Shown here: positions 22,102 to 33,169 of the stretch, piece after piece | Numbering within the stretch: position 1 is the stretch's first letter | Layout of the letters: every line of letters starts with the position of its first letter | Assembly: GCF_958450345.1 (NCBI RefSeq) | Contig: NC_088782.1 | Location: 107,414,358 to 107,478,357 of the forward strand | Reading direction: 5' to 3' | DNA length: 64,000 bases | From: Calliphora vicina | Taxonomy: Eukaryota > Arthropoda > Insecta > Diptera > Calliphoridae | Translations under genes and position numbers: made by a program | The notes under the pieces: model-generated | What the model was told of the DNA's origin: nothing | Seen by the model: the letters and a program-made list of their open reading frames with translations, nothing else | Database searches by the model: none

Positions 22102-23310
22102 AGAGGATTTTGTCTACTTTTCAAAAATGTATATAACTTTTGACAATTAAAAAATTCATGGAATACTTTTTTGAAAAATATGACAAAAAATGCTTTTTAT
22201 TGAATTTTGCATAGATACAAATTTTTCAAATTGAAATAAAATTTTTATTTATGAATATTTTTTAATGAAATTTCACAGTTATGTAGATTTTTCTATTTAA
22301 AATGGAAAAATAAAAACAAATTTTGTTAAATTTGTTATCAAGTATCCAGCAAGTCCCAAAAAAATATTGAAAAATCCAAAAAATGGGATTTTTTCGTTTT
22401 TTGGCTATAATATCTATAATAGGGGCGGGGTTATCGGAACCCTTTACAGGATCATTAAGAACTTATTGGGCTATCCAAAATAGGGTACTATATTTTGATA
22501 TCAAGTATGCGATTTGAGAATTTTTGCCCTAAATTTGAATTTTACATAAAAAATAGGCATTTTTTGAATGGACCTGATCCCGTCGGTATCAAAACTTATA
22601 AATGTTTTTTTCATTTAAAATATTTGAAGTTAATTTAGATTTTCAAAAAATATAAATTCATTATACATCCTCTTAGAAATTTTTTAGATAACTTAAAAAG
22701 AATAAAAGTACTTTTTTCTCAAAAAAATAGCGAAAAATCGCATTTTATATATTTTTTTTAATTCAAATGCATGTAAGTTTGGACTCAGTCATGGTTTTTA
22801 AACAGTTCTTCCTTCATTTGATATATGCATCTGTTCTTAATCCTTTAAAAGAAAAATGGAGAAAATCGGTAAATATTTGGAACCGCGGTCATCAAAAAAC
22901 TGGAGTAGGGTGGGTAAAAATGTTAAAAATTAAATTTTCAAATGCGGATATCTCCTAAGCTATAAGAGATAATTGATAGCTATGACGAGGTTTTATGTAT
23001 CGGAACACAAACGAAGAAATAGTATCATTTTTAAAATTGACCATAGCTGAGGTGTCCTACTTTGGGGACCGTTGGCCTAGCTCCTGGTGGGCTCATGAGG
23101 CCCAGATTCAAAACTAAAACTCGACAAGACTTCCCCTTTGAGCATGTGAAACTGCATTCAAATCGGCGTAAGGGTTTTGAAGTTACAGATTTATTTCCTT
23201 CTTTTTTTTTCTCATACCACTGTGTGTCGTTCATTAATTCGGGTTTTAAATTGAGTAAATAATTCTTTAGTAATTTAATTATTCACTATTTCTAAATTAG
23301 TTATAACAAA

Positions 23311-23595
23311 TTGTATTATACATCAAGCTCTATCAACGTTGCCGAATCTTTGATTAATAAAGTGGTCTTGGGGAATTACACATTAAAGGGAATCTGTCCA
23401 AAGTTTGATATCATTGTCAGTGAACATGGCTTATTTGAAATCAGGCACTGCATGATTGACGCATTTACAAATACGCAAAAAGTTTATTACCATGTTAGAC
23501 AAAGATGTTCAAAATCATGTATAAGACGAACTCCATGCTTTTCTTGCAACAAAACGTTAGTTTGCAATATTTGTGTTTATCATTCGATTTATTAA
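23311..23595 (+). other. unassigned cysteine-containing frame
   Basis: A 94-codon open frame starting near 23,311 at TTG rather than ATG. It ends with a cysteine cluster, RCSKSCIRR then CFSCNKTLVCNICVYH, spaced like a zinc-binding C-terminus such as the cysteine-rich tails of some transposases (piggyBac-like). It lies inside the hAT-like TIR element, downstream of family A. I do not recognise the family; it could be chance or a relic of the element's own gene. Confidence 0.3.
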
Positions 23596-24046
23596 ATATT
23601 TTGCAACACTTACGTACGCGGTTAATAACAACACTTATATACACATATTTTAAGATCATGGCCTTCATCTATTTCAATGTAATCAATATAAATGTCATCC
23701 TCAATATCACTTACGACGGCCGTTTCAAAATCACATTCTCCATCACATTCAACTCCACTTTAATCTAAGTTAATATTTTGATTATTAATTGTGATTCTTC
23801 TAATATTTCGCCAGCTAAATAACAAATATTTTATTCCGTACCTATTATTTTCATTGGTTCATGTCCTAAGTTAAAAATTTTGAAAGATTTGTTTTTAGCA
23901 TTGTAACTTCTTGCAGTAATATTTATATATTTATAGAAGGAGCTATAGGAACACTAATTTACAGTGATCGAATGTCCCTTTGACTTTAGTTATTTGTCGA
24001 ATTTCAGAAAAAAAATTTTTTTGTGGGTTATTATTACTTATTTAAT

Positions 24047-24170
24047 GTGCTGTTCTATAGCGAACGAGTACTTTGAGGTGAAATTTAACATGTGTTTTGT
24101 TATTGTAACAAAAACAAAATACATGTAAAACGTCTACTCAAAGCACTCGTTCGCTATAGAAAAACATCAC
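24047..24170. repeat. long near-perfect hairpin, 124 bp
   Basis: Left arm GTGCTGTTCTATAGCGAACG ... ACATGTGTTTTGTTATTGT; right arm its inverse, ending CACTCGTTCGCTATAG then AAAAACATCAC. Arms of about 60 bases pair with a few mismatches around a very short loop. It lies inside the hAT-like element. It could be a tiny foldback element or a source of hairpin RNA. Confidence 0.7.
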
Positions 24171-24371
24171 ATGAATTTGAAATTATGAAAAATTTTAAGC
24201 CATTTAATAAATTTAAATATATATGAACATTTATTCGTATTATTCGATTATTCTACATAATATTGTTCGAATTATTCGTTATTCGAAAATGACCATTTTT
24301 AAATTGTTCGAATAATTATTCGTAAGAAATTATTCGATTAATCGAACGATCATTAGTCGAATGAATACCCT

Positions 24372-24512
24372 AGTATAAAACAGTTTTTTGATTTATATCT
24401 GGATTACTAAGTCATTAATATAGACAATATGGATATTTAACGATAGATATTTCAAAGTCCATTGCAACAATGAATATAAGGCTATATATAGTAAGTTGGA
24501 CCTACAATGCAC
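24372..24512 (-). repeat. family C fragment, inverted relative to C1
   Basis: TTATATCTGGATTACTAAG, GACAATATGGATATTTAACG and AGTAAGTTGGACCTACAATG are the reverse complement of the segment at about 20,290-20,410. Together with C1 it flanks the hAT-like element. Confidence 0.7.
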
Positions 24513-24519
24513 AGTGGAT

Positions 24520-25050
24520 CCGCCCATAGGCCAAAAATAAATAAAACGATGACAAAATATTTAGACAAAATGCATAAAAATTGTTTCTTAGATATCCAAT
24601 CTTTTAAATGGCAAACCGGTTTTTGCTGGAAATCTAACGGGACTTTTTAAAAATAAAATTAAAAGCATGAGCAAATATTCATTTGCAAAGCGCAGCTGAA
24701 CGCTGGATTTGCAAACGTGCACTTCAAAACGGTCTTGCAATGGCTGTAGTCTACAAAATTAAATTATTTTCAATGAATTTTGAAGTTAAAGGTATTTATT
24801 TTATCTTTAGAAAACAATAAAACTAACTTGTGTTGTAATTCTTGTGAAATTAATGTTTTAGTTAACCTATATATTTGTTACTTTTTTGTATAACTTCATT
24901 ATGTTTACTTAAAGTTTTAGATGTGTTCCCCCAATATTCCCTCGTAGGGTTTTTTTCATTGTATTTATCAGATTCTTAAGATAATAAAAGTGCTGAAGTT
25001 AGTTGCGGAAATTTGCGGATGGGCGTGTAATCTTTAATATACTAACTCGC
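24520..25050. other. No gene seen
   Basis: Moderately AT-rich sequence. A CACAGTGGATCCGCCC segment at about 24,511 looks like a possible terminus but I could not find a partner with confidence. Confidence 0.4.
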
Positions 25051-25052
25051 CC

Positions 25053-25354
25053 CACAGAGGGATGGCTTCATACATTTTTTTTGCAAAAATTATAAGCTGT
25101 GGTCGTAGTGTGGTCAAATATGTTAAAGGTAAATGTTATATAAACCACTGAATTGCGTGAAAATATAAGTAAATTTTTGCTTAACACCCTTGAGGACTTT
25201 ACTAGCATGGACTTTTTTAAAAATAAAATAAATTTTTTCTTAAAACTATAAGTGTACATTTCATCTTTAAACATTTCTCTACAAAACTGCATCATTTGAT
25301 TGTTGAAATTAAGTGTTTGAAAAATTGACTTTTTGACACCAAAATCCCTCTGTG
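25053..25354. mobile_element. MITE candidate, 302 bp
   Basis: Bounded by CACAGAGGGAT (25,053) and the inverse ATCCCTCTGTG (25,344-25,354), with C/G-rich CGCC flanks on both sides. Only 11-12 bases of perfect TIR, so a chance match is possible. Confidence 0.4.
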
Positions 25355-25839
25355 CGCCGTCTTATTTTTGCATCGGTACATAAAAATCTGATCCATTGAG
25401 CTGAGGTAAGCAAGCATGTAGTAGTGTCAATAGGTGAATTGTCGGAGGAAGATGCTGAAGCGAAAAATAAGCATATAAAACAGTTTAGATTGCAACATAT
25501 CCGAAAAATATCGCGCATATAACTTTGTATAACTTTTTAATTTAGTTTTTTTTTCAGTGTATAATTCAAATGAATTAAAATGGAATAAAAATTAACTAAA
25601 ATTGTTTAAAACAAACGAATTTTCATACTGAAATATTTTATTTCAAAAATTCATAAAACAAATCTAAAAGCTAATTAACCCTTGAAAAATCAAAGGGCTA
25701 CTGTGGCTAAGTTGTTAATATTTTTTCTAAAAAATTTGCGGACTTTAAGTTCTTCGGGCATGCTATGAGGTGATAAATTTTGAAGACCCTACCTTTTTTA
25801 GTTTTGAAGATATTGATTATTGACCGCTTGTTCATATAA

Positions 25840-26905
25840 GGGAAACCACTGTGCAATGTGTGAAAATCGGGAAAAATATTGTTCATCAAAAATTTTTTTT
25901 CGAAAATTTTTTTTTTTTAAAAATTAAAAAAAAAATTTTCAAAAAACTTTTTTTAAAAAAAATTAAAAACAATTTGGAAAAAAAAAATTTTAAAAAAAAT
26001 GTATAACAATTAAAAAAATTTAAATTTTGTTTAAAGAAAAATATTTAAATACAAGTAAGAAAGTATGGTCGGTCAAGCCCGACCATATAATACCATACAC
26101 TAAAATTTCAATAATTTATATTTTTGAGTGATTTTCGGAAGTAGGTTTTATATGGGGGCTATGACCAATTATGGACCGATCACCATGAAATTAGGTCGTG
26201 TGATTTATGTCTATATGACAGTTTACTATGTTGAATTAGAACTTAGAATCACTTTCTGAGTCGATTAAACGATGTCAATCCGTCCGTCTGGCTGGCTGTC
26301 CATGTAAAATTTGTGCGCAGAGTACAGGTCGCAATTTTGAAGATATTTCGATAAAATTTGGTACATATTATCTTTTCGGCCCATGGACCAAGCCTGGCTG
26401 AAAGCGGTCCATTATTTCACCTAGCCTCCATACAAATATCCTTCCGAAATTGGTCTTTATCGGTCATAAATGTTTAATGTATATATGTATATCCACAAAT
26501 TCCACTCCAAATAAGTTTTATATTTTCAAAATTCATGTCACCAAATTTTGTTACGATCGGTCCATAATTAGTCATAGCTTCCATATAGACCCGCTTTTCG
26601 AAAATCACTTTAACGTGCATAAATCGCTTAAAAATGTTGGCATACACACAAAATTCAACATAGTTAACTTTAATATAGACATAAATCAGACGACTTAATT
26701 TTATTGTGATCGGTCCATAATTGGTCATAGCTCCCATATAAGGCCCACTTCCGAAAATCACTCAAAAATATATATTATTGAAATTTTACTTAGTGTAGGG
26801 TATTATATGGTCGAGCTTGACCGACCATACTTTCTTACATGTTATGTATAATTTGGTGAAGGGTATATAAGATTCGAATATAGCTCTCTTACTTGTTTTT
26901 TACTA
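25840..26905 (-). repeat. family C copy C2, split by family B copy B2
   Basis: Left part has AAAATCGGGAAAAATATT and a block of alternating A and T runs (about 25,890-26,050). The right part, 26,850-26,905, reads ATAATTTGGTGAAGGGTATA ... TAGCTCTCTTACTTGTTTTT, the inverse of the family C start. Between them lies the family B element. Confidence 0.6.
26054..26850. repeat. family B copy B2 with long inverted arms
   Basis: Left end CAAGTAAGAAAGTATGGTCG (about 26,054), right end inverse CCGACCATACTTTCTTAC. The first about 180 bases (GACCAATTATGGACCG, TTAGGTCGTGTGATTTATG) reappear inverted at about 26,640-26,840, so the element can fold back. The middle carries GATGTCAATCCGTCCGTC and CTGGCTGGCTGTCC. 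Confidence 0.7.
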
Positions 26906-26909
26906 TTTC

Positions 26910-28405
26910 GAAACGCTGAATATTTTTGAGACAATTAAACTATCAGCTGAAAAATTCTGATTTGTTTCAGAAGAGCAAACAATGTGATATTCGTAAGCAG
27001 AAGCTCGTAAAGAATTCAAATGCTTTTTACTACTCAGCAATCACGGTTTTCTATACAGATGCAATTAGCATTATTTTATATTGAAGTGCCCTAAACGTCT
27101 TCAATTTCTTATTACAGAACTTTTCGCAAAATCTCCATCTAAAAGTTAAAGTTCAGGGTCAAATTAATGCTGCTTATGCAAATTATTTACAAAAAATGCC
27201 GACTTAATAAAGTATGTCTGGAAAGTCTATATTTTGCTGTAATAATCCTATTAAGTAAATTAACTATAATTATTTCCCACACTGCACTGTTAGATTTTAG
27301 TCTGGTTGTAAATGTTTGCCTTTGGCTGTCTGATTGTAACTTTGGTTTTCATCTTTTTATTTTAACAAACATTTCAAGGCAAAACTTTTGACTAAAATTC
27401 TATTTCTTTTACTTTTTCTTCGATTGGCTTCATTTAGTGTAAATAATTGTTTGATATTATCTAAAACATTTCTTTTGTATTCTGGTAAAAATTAAAACAA
27501 TACAAATAGAAAGTACACACACAAATATTGTTTTACTTTTGTTCGTTATTTCTGTTAATTTCAATGAAATGTTATTTGGTTTAGTATTGCTATTAATATT
27601 AGGTTGGTCCGAAAAAAATGCACAAATGTTCCCAACTAAAATAAAAGTTTAATTCATTTTAAGATATCGTTTCTTAAAATTTTGTTTCTGGTGTCAGTAT
27701 TTGGTGTGATCCTTTTAAGGTTTTTATGGTTTATTTCCTTATTTGCTCAAAGGAAACATATGATATGTCGATATCATGTGAAAGTTATTAGAAAGAAATT
27801 TTGTGATTTGAATATATAACTAAAATTAAATCAAATTTAACTTAAAATTTTTGGGAAAGATTTCAAAATTTTTAATATTTTTGAACTTATTGGAAAATTT
27901 CGGATACGGTATTGGAAATGCCTTTCAATGATATAAAAATTAAAAAATTTGAATAAATCAATAAAATCTTAGACAAGGATATTTTCATTCTTTGAACCAG
28001 CTCATCAAATAACGATGCCGGGACAAATATTCTGATAAATGATCTCCTCAAATGAAAAATAACTTTCATTATATCGTTAAAAAGTTATTCGGGAATACAA
28101 AATTAATATTTTAGTAGGATTTATGGTTCCTATGTGCATTTCAGTGGTGGGGCACATCGACTTTTAAGTGTTACTTCATATAAACGGGTGCACCCTAATC
28201 TGTATACATATCTCTCTTTGTGTATATGTTTGAATATTGATTTTGTAATTAATTTAGTATTAAAGCTAAAAGAATTTCAATGAAAGATAAATATATAGGC
28301 ATTTAACTATTTTTATTTTCTCTATAAATGGTTTAAATCGATAATATTAAAATTATGGTTAATTAGTACTTTCAAACAGTTAAGAAAGAAATAATGTTGT
28401 CTAAA
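26910..28405. other. No gene seen
   Basis: AT-rich DNA. At 27,600 there is TTAGGTTGGTCCGAAAAAA, close to the TTAGGTTGGTGCAAAAGT type of mariner terminus, but no partner or transposase was found nearby. Confidence 0.45.
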
Positions 28406-28409
28406 TAAT

Positions 28410-30435
28410 GAAAAAGTCTAATTTCATTTTTCTGGGTTCAGTATTATAGAAAATGCAAAATGTGTTCCTAATTTAAAATTTTTAGGTTTATTATTATAAA
28501 ATATTCAAAAAGTATCACTTTTAAATTCGCATTCACTAAACCATAACCCGTCAAGTTTGAATTTTAGATTTGTATATCATTTCCTATATTATTAACTAAT
28601 TTTGTTTCTATAATACTTAATATTTAATAAATTATTAATTTTTAAAACCGAAACCGCGATTTTGAAATTCTTCGATTTTTTGGAAACTCTAGGTCCATTA
28701 TTATATGAAATTCAAAAAAGTACCCATGAGTATAAAGAAAAAGTACCACGAAGTATGCCCTTGAATTTTCATTCACTTGGGACCATATACGCCTAATTTC
28801 ATATTTCTATGTCCATTATTACAAAAAATTAAAAAAGTACCATCAGAATATATAAAAAGTACCAAAAATCCCCCACTTGTGGTTTCCCACTCACTCCGGT
28901 CCATATAAGCTTAATTTCATGGCTTTAGGTTGAGTGGTGAAGAAATTACTAAAACTACCATTCGAATAAAGAAAAAGTACTAAAAAGTCTATTGTTATAG
29001 AAAATTCAAAATATTCTACTCACTCGGGCCCATGTAAGCTTTATTTCATGTTTCTGGGTTCATTGGTGAAGAAATGTTTATAAGTCCATTGTTATAGAAA
29101 ATTCAAAAAAGTACCATTAGAATATAGAAAAAGTACCAAAAAGCAGCCACTTGTAGATTCCCACTCACTCCGGCCCGTATAAGCTTAATTTCATGTTTTT
29201 AGGTTCATCGGTGAAGAAATTACAAAAAGTACCAATCGAATAAAGAAAAAGTACCAAAAAGTCTCCCCCTAGAATTCTCACTCACTTAGGACCATATATG
29301 TTTAATTTCATGTTTCTAAGTCCATTGTTATAGAAATTTCAAAAAAGTACCATTAGAAGAACAAAAAAGTACCTATAATTCAGTTCACACATTTTGGTAC
29401 ATAAATATAATACCCTCTTCCTAACACTAACTTCACTAAGATGCATAACTTTAATGTCTAAAGTGTAATAATAAAAATATTAAAAAAGTACCATTAGGAA
29501 AAAAGTACCAATTTCCCTTTTCCTCCTTGAACACCCCTAAAGCTTGAAATTTAAAACTACTCCATTTTGCCAAAATTGTTTATGCTACAGACATGTCTCA
29601 AACGATTGAAATCTGTGTTTATGTGCCCAAGAAAAAATATGTTTTAAAAAAAGTACCAAAATGTTTACCCGGATTTGGTCCAATATACACCTATCCACTC
29701 GAGTTCCAAATAACATCTTGTTAGTTAATTTTTGTATGAATCCAGGAGCCAATGTTAAAACAATTATCAAAATTGGCTTAATAATTTCAAATAAAATGTA
29801 TTTTCCCGATTTTATCCCCTTTTTGGTACCTTTTTTATCCCCATTGCGGTGGTAAAATTTTGTTCAAATAAAAATCTGCATCATGGTGGGAGTTCATAAT
29901 AAAATATTCGTATGTCTATGTCAAATTATAGAAAAACATATTTTATGAAAAAGTACCAAAAATAAACACAATTTTTATCCCTTAAGGGATCGAATTTCCA
30001 AAAAGTACCAAACTCATATTTTTTATTTTTTGATAAGTAAAGAATACGGTTTAAAATTTGATTTTATGTTTATTGGTTTAAAAGATACATAGGGTGCCAA
30101 AAAAGTACCCAAATATAGTTTTTACCCGTGTTCTCCACTAAAAGTTTCGAATTTCGAAAAAGTATGAAACACCTGTCAGCTTATTTTTTGAGTGGAGTAA
30201 CATGCAATTTTAAGTTTTTTGTATCTTTATTAGTTTTGAAGATATAAGGTTACCGAATTTACCCGTTTTTACCCTTTTTTACCCCCTAAACGTTCGAATT
30301 TCCAAAAATCCATTCTTATCGGATCGTTTTGGGGAGGGAGGAACCCAATGTTAAAATTTCGTGATTCTAGCTTCAGCCGATTGGGCTGTGCGATGATGAA
30401 TCAGTCAGTCATTCAGTCAGTCAGTAACGTTAAAT
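28410..30435 (-). mobile_element. Helitron relic related to H3, with expanded internal repeats
   Basis: Collinear with the complete Helitron at 53,444-54,830: shared segments include ATTTTTAGGTTTATTATTAT, CATAACCCGTCAAGTTTG, TTTACCCGGATTTGGTCC, TTTTACCCTTTTTTACCCCC and a CAGTCAGTCAGTAACGTTA end near 30,410-30,433. Both termini are lost: the TATATATA 5' end after TAACGTTA and the CTAG 3' end. The element is longer than H3 because of an internal array (28,700-29,360). The word AAAAAGTACC recurs dozens of times through it. Confidence 0.75.
28700..29360. repeat. internal minisatellite-like array, about 5 units
   Basis: Units of roughly 113-142 bases, each with a CCATATAAGCTTAATTTCAT core (near 28,786, 28,899, 29,028, 29,170, 29,288), then GTCCATTGTTATAGAAA and AAAGTACCATTAGAATA. 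The related Helitron at 53.4-54.8 kb has about one such unit. Confidence 0.7.
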
Positions 30436-30561
30436 AAAGATGTTACATAGAAAAGAGTCAACATGAATCTACATTTACTTCATTGCACTACAAAAACTAA
30501 GTATTTTATTTCAATAGCGTGATTTGATGACCAAATTACGAAGTTTTGATCGATATTTGAA

Positions 30562-30690
30562 ATGAGGTGGATGTGGCTTAATTGGTTAGCGCGTTTGATC
30601 ATTAAGCATGAAATTTGCGACCTGGGATCGATTCCCAGCCAAAACCAATCAACAACATCAGATTATAATAATTATAAGTTTATCACAGCG
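30562..30690 (+). mobile_element. tRNA-derived SINE, second copy
   Basis: Same head as the copy at 7,596-8,022: TGTGGCTTAATTGGTTAGCG (A-box region), GCGTTTGATCATT, then CTGGGATCGATTCCCAGCC (B-box region), and CAATCAACAACATCAGATTA. Similarity runs about 115-130 bases, to ATCACAGCGC, and is then lost. It is not called as a functional tRNA because it continues into a SINE body and the same sequence is dispersed. Confidence 0.75.
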
Positions 30691-30789
30691 CACAGTGGTC
30701 GGTGCTGTATGGAGTCGGAGGCCATAAATACTTCCAATGTAGGTATGAATTTGTAATTTCGGTCACGGCTCTATAAATATATCAGAACT

Positions 30790-31053
30790 ATTTAATGATA
30801 AAATGAGAGTGGTTGATGACTCATACCCACCCTCCTACCATACCTTAGCATCCAAATTCACCCCAACGCGCAGTGCGAGGTTATGACATTTTAGTTAGTC
30901 AAAATTCCATATCTCGGTAATAAATAATAGTACATTTATAATTTTTGGTACAATATATAACAAGCATATTTTTTTTCATAAATGGGCGTAATTGGACAAC
31001 TGCCACACCCACTTCCCATATAAGTGAAACTATAAACTTTTAAAATTGATAAA
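30790..31053. other. No gene; possible Helitron-type repeat boxes
   Basis: Contains ATGGGCGTAATTGG and CCACACCCACTTCCCATATA, resembling the GGGCGTGGCACCTCCCATA boxes of Helitrons H1/H2, but too short to assign. Confidence 0.35.
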
Positions 31054-31333
31054 ATATTAAATTGCAAACTTTCCGCCCGCTCATTTGCGTTTAATAAAAT
31101 CGACTCATTTTAGGCAAGCCAATCAGAATATGTATTTTGAACTATTGTTTTTATATGATTGCATTTTAGCCAAAATTTGGAATTTTTTTTGCAATTATAA
31201 TTTAAGCGTGTTTCTAAATGACTTTCTTCAAATGTGTAGCACTCATTTTTCATGACATCCTTCACTTTTCTAGCTTTTTCAACATTTAAAGCACCAAATA
31301 TCAAAAATATGTGAGCGCGAAAGTTTGCAATTA
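31054..31333. repeat. inverted-repeat element, about 280 bp
   Basis: Arms ATTGCAAACTTTCCGCCCGC (31,054) and inverse GTGAGCGCGAAAGTTTGCAA (31,310-31,331), about 24 bases with small gaps. Possible MITE; no target duplication seen. Confidence 0.45.
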
Positions 31334-31507
31334 TAAGATGTGACTATTGCAAAAACAATTTATAATAGGGACCAAATTCATAAAATAGAAATATGAAAAG
31401 TCCGTGGAAAAGAAAAAAACAAACACAATTCTTTACATGTATAACAATAACAAAGCAACGCGAACATAAACTAACAAAACACCTCACAAAAATTCAAAGT
31501 TGGAGAT

Positions 31508-31572
31508 CAAATGCGACGTCTCACCAACAGAGGCTCTGCCTGTACTAATAATAAACATGCAATTATAGAGTT
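31508..31572 (+). repeat. short repeat shared with the SINE insertion at 7.7-7.8 kb
   Basis: CGTCTCACCAACAGAGGCTC ... CTAATAATAAACATGCAATT matches, inverted and with changes, CTCACCACCAGAGGCGCTG ... AATAACAAACATAAAG (reverse complement of about 7,715-7,800). Confidence 0.55.
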
Positions 31573-31575
31573 ATA

Positions 31576-32165
31576 TTATCGAAAATATCTAAGTGGGTCA
31601 ATTCGCAGGGACCGTGCGCTGTCCTGTTTAAACCAATTGTCATTAGTGTCCATATTATCCAATGCAGGCCAAAAGAAGTTGGTAATTATCGATCTGTAGC
31701 GCTCGGTGCTATAGGTTGATAATGGCCTGACCAACGTCATTCTCAAAGAAATATGGACCGATCTCTGAACGATGCGAAATCGACTGCCTCGAATTCTCCT
31801 GCACACTCTCACGAACAGCGCTGATGTTTTCTGAAGATCGTATAATTTGTGCGGGTGTTGCTTCATCCTCTACTGAATAAAGTGAACTAAAATGTATCTA
31901 CCACACTGCGAAAAGTCCTTTTGTAGGACGATTTGTCGCCGGTAAAATTGGCGAATAACACGAAGAGTTATCCGAACAGAAAACCCATTTTTATAAAATA
32001 ATTTCATCAATTGCACGTGTTTTTAAACGTTATATCCGTCCATAGTGATTTGACAAAAGAAACTGAATAAATGACAAACAAATTGACATATGTAGCTTCA
32101 AAAAACATATCCGCTATCAACTGCTATCAATTGAAATACCTATTGGAAGACCCTTTATAAATGAA
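31576..32165 (-). pseudogene. mariner-type transposase relic (family M, copy 4)
   Basis: The minus strand reads YRSIITNFFWPALDNMDTND then NWFKQDSA, the family block with the second catalytic Asp still present (GAC within the KQD codons). Upstream, KLYDLQKTSALFVRVCRRI and a degenerate N-terminal helix-turn-helix region (QLMKLFYKNGFSVRITLR) can be followed to about 32,030. The 5' side ends in CTATTGGAAGACCCTTTATA at about 32,140, as in copies 1 and 3. Multiple stops. Confidence 0.75.
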
Positions 32166-32169
32166 TCTA

Positions 32170-32890
32170 AAATGCGACGCACATTGGTTGAAGAGTGGCC
32201 GAAATACATTTTTTTTATGTTCGCCGATTTGGATAATTTTTTGGTATTTTGCTGTCAGATATCTGAATATTATGATTCCGCAATATTAGGCTGATATATT
32301 TATTATTTGTTTGGAAAGACACGCTCGAAGTTCATATATGTTCGCTTGTTTAAAATGGCATGCAAATTTACTGTATATTCAATCTATTGGTACAATCACA
32401 GTAAACTTATCACTTGACTTTTTTGTATATTTTCGTAAATGACAATTGTCATAAATGAGATTTGTATTAAAAAAAGTTAGAAAAAGTACCATATAAAAAA
32501 TTTCGTAGAACAAAATATAAACAACATCAAAATTTCAATGTTTATCAACTTCAGTGGACTGCATCTTTTTAGCGCTGTAGAGCGCTTGTTAACGAAATAT
32601 GACAAATTACAGTTCGAAGTCTCAGCTAAAAGCTAAAAAAAAATTCAGCTGCTCCTACCAGCTCCTTTCCAAAAAAAAAAACAGTAAAAGCTATAAAGTG
32701 ATGAAGTAAAAAAACTTGAATTTTCGTTCATTCATGTTGTTGTTTCCATATGGCTGGTACTAAATGCCTGTAACTGTGCATAAGATTCTGGTGCATGGTA
32801 TCAAAATTATAGCAGAAGATATTCTGCCAATAGGTGTATCTCTATCTATAGGCCCTTATTCAGTGATTTCATTTTTATTTTTTACAATAT
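32170..32890. other. No supported gene
   Basis: AT-rich spacer. It ends in TTTTATTTTTTACAATATTA near 32,875, ahead of the open frame at 32,897. Confidence 0.4.
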
Positions 32891-32896
32891 TAATAG

Positions 32897-33133
32897 ATTA
32901 TTTGTATCAGGTATGCTGTACGAGAGGAAGCTCAGGAATCGAGTAATAAAGATTATAGAGCCTATAGATTACATCATTCGCGAAGAATTAGACGTTTAGC
33001 CACTAATGAAGACGTAATGCATAATCTTCTATTGTCTTCAGACTCATTTATAAATAGATTTCGCTCAAAGCTGCAAATCAAAAAATTGGATTACAATAAT
33101 GATGTTAAAAAATTATTAAAAGACTTGGCTTAA
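32897..33133 (+). CDS. unassigned basic frame, possible terminal exon or transposon gene end
   Basis: Open frame of about 78 residues ending at TAA 33,131. No ATG opens it; a TTTGTATCAG|G sequence at 32,901-32,911 could be a splice acceptor. The translation is charged and helical-looking: YAVREEAQESSNKDYRAYRL, HHSRRIRRLATNEDVMHNLL, then SFINRFRSKLQIKKLDY and KKLLKDLA. Codon use is less T-rich than chance frames nearby. I do not recognise the family. The following sequence has two GGGCGTAAAAGTGGGCG boxes (33,179 and 33,309), which hint at a transposon context instead of a host gene. Confidence 0.35.
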   Translation: MICIRYAVREEAQESSNKDYRAYRLHHSRRIRRLATNEDVMHNLLLSSDSFINRFRSKLQIKKLDYNNDVKKLLKDLA

Positions 33134-33169
33134 ATTACTTATTCATGTTTTTTCTATTTGTTTTTTCTA

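Larger units (their letters stand above)
21106..23224 (+). mobile_element. long-TIR family A, copy A2 (split by a LINE)
   Basis: Left arm from about 21,106 (ATATGAGAAAAAAAAGGG, AAATCTGTAACTTCTAAACC); right arm about 23,000-23,224 (GAGGTGTCCTACTTTGGGG ... TTTCTCATACCACTGTG). The LINE 21,265-22,086 sits near the left arm; without it the element is about 1.28 kb. The interior is inverted relative to copy A3 and ordered the same way apart from a shorter left arm. No open frame of its own. Confidence 0.8.
20712..24371. mobile_element. hAT-like TIR element, nested in family C and carrying family A
   Basis: Left end TAGGGTATTCGAATTATTCG, right end inverse CGATCATTAGTCG then AATGAATACCCTA. Both subterminal regions (20,720-20,830 and 24,225-24,360) are packed with ATTCGAA-type words in both orientations, a pattern seen in several hAT families. 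The flanks GTATAATT and GTATAAAA are a plausible 8 bp target duplication with two changes. The interior holds family A copy A2 (21,106-23,224) and a cysteine-containing frame at 23,311-23,595. I do not recognise an intact transposase, so this is a non-autonomous or decayed element. Confidence 0.65.

Noticed and set aside
26450..26761. Overlapping open frames on both strands of about 80-95 codons
   Set aside because: Family B repeat sequence; the same frames appear broken in other copies (13.9, 61.0 kb).
27600..27625. Mariner terminus TTAGGTTGGTCCGAAAA
   Set aside because: No matching inverse terminus or transposase remnant within several kilobases, so it stays a single suggestive motif.
30562..30640. 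A functional tRNA gene
   Set aside because: The A-box and B-box fit, but the sequence runs into a SINE body, recurs at 8 kb inside another element, and I could not draw a convincing acceptor stem.
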